From Auxenochlorella pyrenoidosa (Eukaryota > Chlorophyta > Trebouxiophyceae > Chlorellales > Chlorellaceae), in contig KQ482018.1 in NCBI GenBank assembly GCA_001430745.1, positions 1,185,441 to 1,201,706 of the forward strand: a stretch of DNA of 16,266 nucleotides, in the 5' to 3' direction. The notes beneath the pieces were generated by a model. That model had not been told where the DNA came from and searched no databases. It saw only the letters and a program-made list of their open reading frames with translations. Positions 1 to 9,333 of this stretch are shown one piece after another. The translations under genes and the position numbers were made by a program. How positions within the stretch are numbered: the first letter of the stretch is position 1; each line of letters opens with the position of its first letter.

Positions 1-52
1 CAGAGTGCTGCCCTGCCTGCTCTCTGGGTGTCCAGCTGGCGCTGTGCCCCAC

Positions 53-2262
53 CTGCAGCGCGTCATCTCCTCGTGCAGGTCGGGGTAGCGGACCCTCAGG
101 CCCGCTGCCGCCTCGTACGCCGCCCGCCACTCCTGCTCCGTGGCGCCCTGCACGGGGGCATGAAGGGAGCAGCGCGGTGGAGTGTCGTAGACGGAAGGCG
201 GAGCCCAAACCCATGGCAGGCAGTGCAAGGTGTGAGGGGAACATTCGCAAGGCCTGGCGGGCAAAAATCTGACAGTAGCGAGTCTGCGCCCACGGCAGCC
301 ACAGACGGGCACTGCCAGTCGCGTGCAGGCCACCCCAGAGCGCCGCGCTAGGCCGCCCTGCCTTCTGGCGCAGGATGCGCGAGTCGGGCGTGCACAGCCC
401 CACATGCCGCGTCAGCTCCGAGGCAAACTGCTCGCTCTGGCAGAGCAGACGGGAGCTGACAAACTTGAGGATGAGGCAGCCCTCTGGTCCCGGGGCGCTC
501 GGCAGGGGCACAGCGCCAGCGGGCAGGTGGATAGGGCGTTGCCGGCCAGGACCGCCGCTTGCCGCAGTGTCTTCTGCTGCACCAGGCACCGAGACCGGCA
601 CGCCGAAGCCGTCACGTTGCTGCAGCGCATCCAGGGCAGCGCTCACTGTGCAGCCCAGGCTGCTGGTCTCTGGACAAATGATGCTGCGGCAGCCTCCACT
701 GCTGTCGGCTGTGTCATCAGTGCTCTGCCCCTGCTGCTGCTTCTGCTGCTGCGCTGCGACGGATGCCTGTAGCTGTTGCCGCATGGCGCTTGGATGCTCC
801 TCAGAGGCGGGCCCTGTGCTACCCTCTGCAACCGCCGCTTGCGTGCCCCCCCCGCCACCGCTGCTGTTTCGCCCGCTGCGCTCCCGCAGCGAAGGCTCGC
901 TGGCCAGCTCTCTGCCACCACTGTCGGCGGTGCAGCCCATGCCGATGCCGCCAGCGCTGGGCGCCTGCCCGGCCCGCCATCCATCGGGGGTAGGCGGCAG
1001 CTCCTCGGCCTCCGGCAAAAACAGGCGGAGGTGGCTGGCCGCTGCGCCACCCGCAGCAGGGCCCAGGTCCAGCCTGGCGTGCTCCCCCAGCTGTTCTGCC
1101 CTGCGCGTGAAGCCCGCCACCTCCTTCTCAGGGGAGCTGCGCAGCGAGCTTTGCAGGGAGCAGGGCGGGGTGGGCGCCCGCGGCGGCTCCAGCGCAAACA
1201 GGCAGAAGATCACACGGCCGCCTGCGTGGGCAAGCGCGGCAGAGGGAGGTTGCAAGCTGATTCAGTCTGGCTGCAGGCGTGGCCGCTCATGCCATGCTGC
1301 CCTCAACCCTGTGTAAAGGATCCTATGGCACAACCGCCGGCAGCAGCAGGAAGCACAATGTGCAACGGTCGAGAGGGTCTAGCATTGCACTTTCTGTTCA
1401 CGCCTCTGCCTCTGCCCCGCCACCCGCCTGAGTTGATCTCCAGCATGTCTCCCCCAGGGCGAGGCGAGGCCAGCATGGCCGGCGGGACTGCCGGCGCTGA
1501 GAAGCTGCTGTCACGCGTGCCAGGTGCCGAACCGTTCGCCTGCACTGCGGCAGCCGTGGCGGCAGCTGGTCTGGCTGCATCCGTCGCCGCGCCTGTCCCT
1601 GCTGGCAGCGACTGCAGGCGCGCCAGCAGGGCTGCGTCGCTGGCTTCATCCAACTGGAGCATCTCGCTGCTGATGATGGCTGTCAGGCAGGACCAGTCAA
1701 CCTGACCGGGCCCTGCAGAGGCAGCCGAGTGGGCGGCGGGCATGGGCACGGCTGGGGCGGGGGCTTGGGTGTGGGCCAGTGTTGCAACTTTGGCAAGCCA
1801 CCTGGACTGCACTCCTGGAGCTGCACGGATGGCATGTGGGTGCTGGCCGCAGAGGCCTTGCCAGCCCTGCCGCGCCCCACCTGTGGGCATGGGCACCGCG
1901 GCGTGCAGCCGGTCGCGGATCGTGTCCGACGCCTCGTAGCTGCGCGCCTTGGGCAGGCCCTGGGCGCGGCCGCCGCTGCCCATGAGAGGCGTGCGTATGC
2001 CCGCGAGCGCCAGGCGCGGCGCCGCCTCGTGCAGCAGCGCTGCCAGCTCTGCCGCCTCATCCTGGTGTTCACCCAACCAGCTGAAGGCGCGGGGTGACAG
2101 GCACTGCAAGGGTGGACCAGGGGCAGCCCCCTGTGTGAGGAGGACCTCTGAACGGACGGGCGCCAGGCGGCGCCGGCGCAAGGCGGTTGGTGGTGGCAGG
2201 GCTGAGGCGCCTTCGCTGGGCGGGGCGCGTTTGTGCCACGGATCAATGAAGGTCATCAACAT
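53..2262 (-). CDS. PHS1: PHS1-like protein, actin-fragmin-kinase-like (tubulin kinase) domain, 3' part missing
   Basis: Three exons are visible: 2262-1428, 1221-362 and 147-53 (at least 596 residues); the gene continues past the left edge after a GT donor at 52-51. Recognition rests on the order NSGGRVIFCLF (about residues 278-288), ILKFVSSRLLCQSEQFASEL (about 529-548), then RILRQK joined to GATEQEWRAAYEAA. In the same order Arabidopsis PHS1 has NSGGVVFFALF, VIKFASSRMATQSE and a PEW..IKEA segment. K531 is the likely ATP-contacting lysine. In plants this domain phosphorylates alpha-tubulin under hyperosmotic stress and is followed by a dual-specificity phosphatase domain, which would lie outside this window. 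The start at 2262 is the first in-frame ATG; codons upstream are open but contain no ATG. Both complete introns use GC donors. The N-terminal ~270 residues are low complexity and weakly conserved, so the start is less certain than the kinase segment. Confidence 0.82.
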
Positions 2263-2384
2263 TGCGGAAGACTCGGCGCAAGCGTCGAGAACAAGGAGGG
2301 ACCTACGGCGTCCAGCACTGGCAGCTGAAGCTCTTCGAGGCGCAGGGCCAACCGGCCCTCTGATTCTTCCTGCGAAATGGTCAT
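2256..2384 (-). promoter_or_regulatory. Candidate upstream ORF overlapping the PHS1 start
   Basis: An ATG at 2384 opens a 42-codon frame beginning MTISQEESEG. It ends in a TGA at 2258-2256 that overlaps the second in-frame ATG (2256) of the PHS1-like gene. It lies in a different frame from the main coding sequence. It could be a translated upstream ORF, or a 5' exon whose splicing I cannot resolve: a GT follows the LDA codons, but the intron to any usable acceptor would be only about 35 bases. Confidence 0.35.
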
Positions 2385-2649
2385 CGGGACATTCAATGAC
2401 AGAACGGGCCGAAGCCGCAGTGCGACCGCAGAGCGGCGCCCCCTGATCACCGCTCGCACATAGATCGGTAAACTGACAGCCCACAACAAGAAATTCGACC
2501 TAGGAGTGCGCAGATACTCCCGCGCAACATTTTTTTTGTTGAGGCTGATGTGTCGTTGCGCGTTTTGGGAGGCTTTGCAGCCACAACAACCTTCGATCAC
2601 ACGCTGCGATCGCCACACAACCCCCTTTATTCATGTAGAGGCAGCGACG
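2263..2649. promoter_or_regulatory. Divergent intergenic region between the PHS1-like and XB3-like genes
   Basis: These 387 bases separate two head-to-head start codons and must hold both 5' untranslated regions and promoters. The centre, about 2460-2640, is noticeably more AT-rich than the flanking coding DNA and includes a run of eight T at about 2531-2538. I see no clear TATA box. The short distance is compatible with a bidirectional promoter, which is inferred from layout only. Confidence 0.5.
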
Positions 2650-5148
2650 ATGGGAGGCGCCCACAGCCGGTCCAGTGCTCAGCGCGCAGCAGCTGCCAAT
2701 GATGTCGCACGGCTGCAGGAGGTACGTGGCAAATATCCGCAGGAACGCTGGCAACCTTGGTGTCAGGCGAAGGGGGCAGTCGCTCGCAACCTCCGCGTCG
2801 GCAAGCTGTGGCCGCTGTCGGCATGCTGGGCAGCCTGACGAAAGCGCTGGGCAAACGTCGCCCAACGGTGCAGCCTGCAGTGGAGCGGCGGGTGGGCGCC
2901 ACGTCCGAGGCGGCAGCTCGTTCCCCCCTTCTTGCCGACACTCCCCACCTGCTCTGCTGCTGTGCAGATCGCCTCTGCCCACCCCACTGCGCTGTTGCAT
3001 CAGAGCCTGTGGAAGCAGCGCAGCTGTCTGCACATCGCCGCGCGCGCCGGCGCGCTGGAGGCCCTCTGCGCTGTCCTCGATGTGGCGTCCCGCCGCCAAA
3101 CTGGCAGCCTGGTTGAGTTGCTGAATGCCCCCGACTATGCCGGCGACACCGCCCTGGCGCTGGCCTGCCGAAGCGGGTGAGGGCAAGGGCAACCTGCTGG
3201 TTGGTCACAGGCACAACGCTAGGGGAGCACTGCGGGGGCGAATACGGGCGCGCGCTGGCCGCCACCCTGTTCACTTGCTGTGCAGCTGCCGACCTTTGGA
3301 GAGGCGTCAGAGGGTTTGCTTTGAGGCGCTGGCAATGCTCAAAGAAGTGCCCTCCTTGGGAAGGCAAGTGTCGCGCTGCCTGAGCAGCAGTCCCTCCAGA
3401 TAATCCTGATGATCGGCTCGTTTGCTCACGCCCCGCCTGCTTTGCAGCTATGCCGACTGCGCACGGGAGCTGCTCGAAGCGGGGGCCAGCCCTCTGCCAG
3501 CCAATGCGCAGGGCGTCTCCCCCTTGCACTACGCCGCCGCTCGAGGGCACTCAGCCTGCATGCACTTGCTGCTGACCGCCACGGTGCAGCTGCCAGGTGG
3601 GGACGGCTGTGATGCCGCTAGCGCGCAGGTGCAGCAGCGGCGCACACTGCAGGCACGCAGCAGGCAGGCAGGCAAGGCCAGCCTGAGGGCAGGCAGCCCA
3701 GCAGGCATGCTTCCTAGTGGCCAGCCTTTCCAGCTGATGGTCTAACGCCCCCGCCCTGTGTGCAGACGGCAGCCGCTGCCCCGCCGCCCAGGCGCCGGTG
3801 CGAGACGTCGTCGACCTGGAGCGCTACATCGACACGCGCACCCACGCCGGCCTGTGCGCGCTGCACCTGGCCGTGCTATGCGGCAGCCACGCCACGGGTG
3901 AGCGCTGGGGGTGGGGTGGGGGTGGGGGGGGGTGGGGGGGTCCCCGGGGGCCACTGCGGCCCCGATGGGGCGGTGCGCCACGGGCCCTTGCACCTGGCCG
4001 GCACGCGGGTGTGTGGCGCATGGCAGCGAGGCCCCACCGTCACGCGGCGGCCCCCCCACCCCACCCCGCTGCCGCAGTGGCCGAGCTGGTCAACCAGGGA
4101 GCACAGCTGGACACGCCGCTGCTCACTGTGGGCTTTCGCACGCCCAGCCTCAGCCCCGCGTGCCTGGGCGCCGGCAGCACGGCGCTGCACATGGCGGCGG
4201 CGGGCGGGCGCTTCCAGATCTGCGTGCTCATCCTGCACGCGCAGCAGCAGCGGCACCCGGGCCTGGAGCTGCGCAGGTGCGGGGTTGGGGGTGTGGTGAG
4301 GCGTTCGTGCGCACTGCGGCGGGTCGCCGCCTTCTTGCTTCGCCTGCTGGCCCGCCCGCCGCCTGCCCTTCACAAGCAGGCACGTTGTGCGGACAGCTAG
4401 CTTGCACTGCAGGTCAACCTCTGTGACCCAAAGTCAACGCTGCGGTTGTGCTGCTACCCTCTCCGCAGGATGCGCAACGCCCGTGGCATGACCCCGCTCA
4501 ACATCGCGCTGGCCTGCAACCACCGCAACCTCGCGTCCCTGCTGACCGCGGGCGCGCCGGTGCCCGCGCCGCCCGCGCCGCCACGCGGGCGCGGCCCCGC
4601 CGGCCAGCTGCCCCCGCTGCTGCGGCAGCAGCTGCTGGCGCTGGTGCACCGCGCCGCCCTGCTCAACCAGCTGCGGGAGCTGGGGCTGGGGGCCAGGGCG
4701 GCGGCAGCTGCGCCGCAGCTGCCGGGCCTGGCGGCTGGCCCCATCGCACGGCTGGAGGCCTTGCTGCACTCGGATGCAGCCACTGCTGCCCAGGTGCTGG
4801 CGGTGGTGGATGAGATGCTCGATGAGGCTGCAGCAGCTGCTGCAGGCGGGCAAAGATCCGAGGGCAGCGCCAGCGGCGGCGCAACTACTGCTGGCGGCAG
4901 CGCCAGCGGCGGCTCCCGCGCCAGCCGTCGCCGCGAGCGCTCCCGCAGGCGGCAGCAGCAGGAGCGGGAGGCGGCAGCGGCGCAGCAGGTGGCTGCCACG
5001 CAGGCGGGGGTTGACTGGACGCTGCTGCAGCGCAGCCGGTCGCTGTGGCATGCAGAGCATCTCGGGCCTTCGCTGTACCGCAGGCAAGCGCTCCAGCAAG
5101 GGCGCCTGGCATCCTGCCTCGCCCTTCTCACATGCTGCATGTTGCTTC

Positions 5149-5200
<52 letters not shown>

Positions 5201-5866
5201 CCGATTGTACGCTCCTGACATTCCTGGCTGTGGCGGCGGTGGGCGCTGCATCGAGCAAGCCAGTCCTCGACTGCTTACGTCCGTCTGAGGCCGATGGATT
5301 GTCGCCGCTGCAGGCTGCACAGGCGCCACGAGCGGCCGCGCCAGGCGCAGCCGGCAGGCGCCCCCACTGGCGCAGCAGCTGGCGCACAGCAGCCAGAGCA
5401 TGCGCTGCTGCTGGCGGGTGAGCTGCTCCGTGGAGGCGACCTGGAGCAGGCTGGCCCGTCTGAGCGGCGCCGGCAGCGGCACGGCCGCGACCATGGCAGG
5501 CCCCGTGGCAGCGGCAGCAGCGGCAGCAGCGGCGGTGGCGGCGGCAGCAGGTCGGAAAGCAGCTCCGAAGGACCCACCGCTGCGGCGGCACCACCGCCAG
5601 GGGCCACGCAGGGGGCAGCAGAGCAGCAGGAGGCGCAGGCGGGCAGGGGCAGCCAGGCCGACGGTGCAGTGTGCCCCGTGTGCCTCGACCTGCCCGCCGA
5701 CATTTGCATCGCGCCCTGCCGCCACCGCGCCTGCCTGGGGTGCTGCGGCCGGCTTGCGTCCTACTGCGCGAGCGGCAGCGGCGGGGCCTTTGGGCTGCCA
5801 GCCACGGGGCCGCTGTGCCCGCTGTGCAGAGCGCCCATCGAGAGCTTCCTGCGCACTCCTGGATGA
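2650..5866 (+). CDS. XB3/XBAT-like ankyrin-repeat RING E3 ubiquitin ligase
   Basis: Seven exons (2650-2721, 2968-3176, 3448-3596, 3766-3897, 4078-4276, 4469-5083, 5314-5866) join in phase to give 642 residues. The start MGGAHSRSS has the N-myristoylation pattern (MG....S) seen in plant XB3/XBAT proteins. From AAAANDVARL to LHIAARAG the spacing equals that of rice XB3. Ankyrin repeats follow, with cores LHIAARAG, ALALACRSG, SPLHYAAARG, LCALHLAVL, TALHMAAAGG and TPLNIALA, to about residue 270. A linker rich in Ala, Gly, Ser and Arg (with RRRERSRRR) leads to a C-terminal C3HC4 RING: Cys 579, 582, 594, His 596, Cys 599, 602, 627 and 630. Family members ubiquitinate partner proteins, often signalling components at membranes; the target here is unknown. 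Intron 6 uses a GC donor (CGCAG/GCAAGC) and removes the CTG repeat. Exon 7 phase matches only with this junction. Confidence 0.9.
3907..3940 (+). repeat. G-tract run in XB3-like intron 4 (quadruplex-prone)
   Basis: Nine bases after the donor of intron 4 there are five consecutive G runs of 5, 4, 5, 9 and 7 bases, each separated by a single T; a further G run follows at 3946-3950. The sense transcript carries the G strand, so an RNA quadruplex next to the 5' splice site is possible. The repeat is read directly; the structure is inferred. Confidence 0.85.
5150..5197 (+). repeat. (CTG)16 triplet repeat in XB3-like intron 6
   Basis: Sixteen uninterrupted CTG units lie 66 bases after the GC donor of intron 6, in the sense strand of the gene. 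If the intron were retained, the frame would read a polycysteine tract and stop at 5288 before the RING domain. The array is exact and is the type of repeat that varies in length between strains. Confidence 0.95.
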
Positions 5867-6437
5867 CTGAGCGGTGCTGCCAGGCGCAGTTGCGTATGAG
5901 CTCATGCCTGGTAAACCGTCTCTCTCGTACGTCAAGGTACAGTTGCAAGTTGATTTTCTTGCATGCAATGCGAACCGGGTGTCAAATGAAGCCGCATGTA
6001 CAGTTCATGCCAGGCTGAGCCAGGGTAGACAGCACAGCGGCCTGGTGGGCAGGCAGCAACCAGAAGACGAGCCCCTGGTGTATCCCAAGCTGTCGTTATC
6101 CTGCATTGCAATGAAGCTGAAAGCATCTTGTTCGCAGCATGAAATGCAAGCACCGCCGTGAGCGCACCACCTGTGCACTGTGCCATGGTGGCCTCAACCT
6201 CTTGTCTCTCTTCAGGAAAGTTGCACAATACAGTGCGTTCACAGGGCCAAAGGACAACAGCTCTCCAGAACGTGTCAGAGTGGGATTTTCAAAAGGATCT
6301 GATAGGCGAGCAAAGGACAGGTTCAGGGGGTACTTGAAACAAGGCAGTAATCGATAGTACTTTTAGCAACTGTGCAAATTGTGGGCACAGGAGGATGCCT
6401 GCGGGAGAGGGCTGCCATGCGAGCAGCCACATGAGCA
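5867..6437. other. Convergent 3' region between the XB3-like and SRCR genes
   Basis: These 571 bases lie between two facing stop codons and must contain both 3' untranslated regions. Base composition is more balanced than in the exons. I found no TGTAA polyadenylation motif, the usual one in many green algae, on either strand, no RNA gene, and no open frame resembling a known protein. Confidence 0.6.
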
Positions 6438-8920
6438 TCAGCCCACCACCGCCCGCTCGCCGGCGCAGCTGACGCTGAAGGCCTCTGTTGCCGGGCCCGC
6501 CCCCGCCGGCGCGTGTGTCAGGAGGCAGTCTGACAGCGTCGCCTCGCTGCCGTCGCAGATGATGCCCCACAGCAGCAGGGGCAGCTCGCCGTCGCCGTAG
6601 AAGCTCACCGCCTGGGCCTGCACGCCGTAGGTGCTCCACCCCAGCTGGCGGCAGACCACCGCGGCCGCCTCAAAGGGGGTGGTGCCCAGCGCCGACACGG
6701 TGCCCCACCGCCCCGCCAGCTGGACCTCCAGTCTGCCCTCGCGCGGGGTGGGCCCATCGACAAGGCGCAACCCAGCAATAGTCTGCGCACCTGCGGCAGG
6801 TAGAGGGCATCAGGGGGAGGCACTGTGGTCAAGCCGGCCACCTGTCAAGAAGAGGCAAGATCCCCTTTGCCCAATGCCAGGGGATCTTGCCTCCTTGCGG
6901 CAGGCTCCGCAGAGCACCATGCCCTTTGCGGCTCTGGGTGCCAGAGGCATCCCAGGCCCCAAGCCCCTCGCACCGCCACAGGACACCCCAAGGCGCTGCC
7001 CCTCAGGGCAGGCACGCGCCCTAGAGAAGCCGCACGCCGACAGCCCATCCTCGCTGCCGCTGCAGGCCAGGCCGTCGATGAGCGCGGCAGGCAGCCTCGT
7101 CGCGTCGGCGGTGTAAAAGCCGGCGCCCACCCTGGCCACGCCGCCGGTCAGGTTGAGGGCGCCGCAGGCCACCTCTGCCGCCGCATTCTGCGCCTCTGCC
7201 ATCGCCAGGTGGGCATCAAAGGCTGCGCTGCTGTCGGCAGCGGCCATGGCTGCCACTGCAGCAAGCTGTTGCAATGCGCAGACGCCACCCCAGCTGCCAT
7301 CGCTGCCGGCCAGGCGGACCTCCAGCAGGCCCTCTGCTGAGCTGGCGCCGCCCGACAGGCGGAACCCCTGGACAGTCTGGGCGCCTGCATCAGGATGGTG
7401 CAGTGCACAGAAGCGGGGAGGCAGTGAGAGGCCAACAGTTTGGTGCGGCCAAAGGGTGGGCAGGCACTCACACAGTTGTTCGTGTTCAGCAGCTGGTGCG
7501 GTGGGGTGGCACACACCAGGGCGCGTCGCCACTGCGCCATGCCTGCCCGCGGGCTACCCTCCCCATCCCTTGCACACCCAGTCCAGGCGGTGCCGTGGCC
7601 TCACCACTGCAAGCGACACCAAGGGTGCCCGCCTGGGTGCAGGCATCCGTGGCTTCGGGGGCCAAGAAGCAGTCTCCTAGCCCCGCCTCGCTGCCAGCAC
7701 ACTGCAGCACCTCGGCAAGGCCGAGTGTAGCAGCCCCGTCGTCCACAGCATACATTCCAAGCCGCAGCGCTGCAGGGCCGCCCAGCCCCAGCTGCCTGCA
7801 CACGACCTCAGCAGTCGCGGCGGCGCCGGCGCCCGCCTGGCACAGCGCGGTCCACTCCCCGGTGCTGAGCTCGGCCTCTACGCGGCCCTCTGTGAGCGAG
7901 GGCCCCCCAGCCAGGCGCAGCTGCCCGCTCAGATTCACTCCGCCTGCGGTGGGAGGTGCTTTCATCGAGGTTGCCGCAGGAGGGGGATGGCCAACATGCG
8001 ATGTCGCATGACAGGCAACTGGGCTGCGGTGCCAGGGCCCACTGGACTGGGATGCACCAAGCCCGCTCGCCTCCTCAGGGCCACCCTGTCTGTCGCTGGC
8101 GGCTCACCGGCACACACAATGGCGACGGTGGTCCTCTCCACCTCTGGCTGCGGGAACAAGTCCTCGGCCCCGTCTGGGGCCTCCCCCTGCGCACAATCGC
8201 TCTCCACGAGGTCGCACTGCAGCGGGTGGGAAAGGCGGGGCAGAAAGATAGGGCCCAGGGCGCAGCCCATCGGAGCGGGGGTACCGGCGCCCCATCAACA
8301 GCTGGTACCGCCCAGTGCACGAGCACAGCAGCTGCCTGTGTCCAGCAAGCTGCACCCAGCCACCCTGCCCGGCTTGCCTGGTCCACAGACGTCTCGTTGC
8401 CATTGCAAATCAGTAGGGCTGACAGCGCAGGTCCCTCTGGGGGGGCTTGGATGTTTGGCGTGCAGGCAGCCAGCGGCCGGCCGCCCGGGAAGCCCAACTG
8501 CCGGCACGCCACGTTTGCCAGCGCCGACTCGACCTCTGCCAGCTGTCGGCTGCCACTGGTACCGCTGCTGTCGGCGCTGGCAGGCACGCAGAGCTTGAGT
8601 GCCTCCCACCACTGGCCGGTGGAGTCTTGCACCTCCAGCCGGCCGGCAGCTGAGCCCGACAGGCGGACGTCTGTAATGGAGTCTGCGGCAGGTAGGGGGG
8701 CGGCCGGGGGCAATGCAGGGGATGGGGCGCCAGGCGCCGGGATGAAGCTGGTCTTGGACCGTCTTTGTGTCAAACAAGAGTTCAAGGAAGGGGCATCCTC
8801 TGCAACGCTGGCAAGAGGCTGCTCAAGGCCCAGCTTGCCTGGCACGGATGCAGCGGCGGCGCCGCTAGCGGCAGCGCAGAGCGTCGCTGCTAGCAGAGCA
8901 GCCAGCGCCGTTTGGTGCAT
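6438..8920 (-). CDS. Secreted protein with four SRCR domains
   Basis: Exons 8920-8378, 8216-8108, 7943-7605, 7384-6974 and 6790-6438 join in phase to 584 residues. The first ~20 residues (MHQTALAALLAATLCAAASG) form a signal peptide. A Pro/Ala-rich stretch follows, then SRCR1 (about 84-217), SRCR2 (218-330), SRCR3 (331-467) and SRCR4 (468-584). Each has the marks of the family: a RL.G opening, VVCRQLG or an equivalent, a C.G.E segment and a closing V.C.G. SRCR1-3 keep six cysteines of the group A pattern; SRCR4 does not. Intron 1 splits SRCR1 at TSVDQ/CDLVESDC with a GC donor (ACCAG/GCAAGC); the other three introns are phase 1 and fall exactly between domains. There is no membrane segment, so secretion or a cell-wall location is expected. 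SRCR domains bind proteins or polysaccharides; the ligand is unknown. Confidence 0.9.
6852..6893. repeat. Perfect 15-bp inverted repeat in SRCR intron 4
   Basis: GAGGCAAGATCCCCT (6852-6866) and its exact reverse complement (6879-6893) flank a 12-base spacer. The element sits in the middle of the intron between the exons for SRCR3 and SRCR4. A stable RNA or DNA hairpin is expected; it has no run of T or coding potential that would make it a terminator or a gene. Confidence 0.9.
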
Positions 8921-9232
8921 TGTCCTGATCTGTCACGGTTTCCTGAGCCCGAGTTCCCGGCAAGGGCGGTCCGGCGGAACGGCCACGCAGCGCGGGACAG
9001 TTGCTGCCAGCGCCGCTTCCAAGCTCGCGAAGAGCGGGGATGCTACGATAAGAAATTGGGGAGCGCGATCGATGAAATGCGATGCGCCCCACTGCGACGC
9101 GTCGAAATTCAGTTGGACGGTCATGCTGCGGCGCCAGCGGGGCAGGGCGGCGCGCGGCGGGAGTGGTAGCGAAGCAAATTTAGAAGCGAGTCAAGGGAAC
9201 TATAAGCCTGTTGGTGGAAGCCATCCAAATAG

Positions 9233-9239
9233 TATATAA
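9233..9239 (-). promoter_or_regulatory. Possible TATA box of the SRCR gene
   Basis: The minus strand reads TTATATA within an AT-rich patch, about 313 bases upstream of the SRCR start codon. The distance implies a long 5' leader, so this is only a candidate. Confidence 0.3.
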
Positions 9240-9328
9240 TAAGATTGCAGCCTCTGACATCCATGCTGCCAACAGGGCTTTGCTCGGAAGCCCCGCCCTC
9301 CCTTCTCACCGACTGAGTGATTATCTGA

Positions 9329-9333
9329 TTACA
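9329..9333 (-). terminator. Candidate polyadenylation signal (TGTAA) of the ankyrin gene
   Basis: The minus strand reads TGTAA about 405 bases past the ankyrin gene stop codon. TGTAA is the common poly(A) signal in chlorophyte nuclear genes. A five-base motif can occur by chance, but this is the only one I noticed in the gene-free regions in the right orientation. Confidence 0.35.

Noticed and set aside
375..1705. Long plus-strand open frames across 375-1705
   Set aside because: They are antisense to the PHS1-like exons and rich in Ala, Arg, Pro and Cys as expected from GC-rich shadow frames; the minus strand carries recognisable conserved segments.
5084..5288. Polycysteine C-terminus for the XB3-like protein
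   Set aside because: It arises if intron 6 is not removed; splicing the GC donor at 5084 to the acceptor at 5313 restores phase into the RING exon.
4434..5968. Long minus-strand frames opposite the XB3-like exons
   Set aside because: They contain polyalanine or polyglutamine from the CTG array and have no recognisable domain; the RING and ankyrin motifs are on the plus strand.
7956..9239. 427-codon plus-strand frame across the SRCR gene start
   Set aside because: It is antisense to the signal peptide and SRCR1 and shows no family resemblance.
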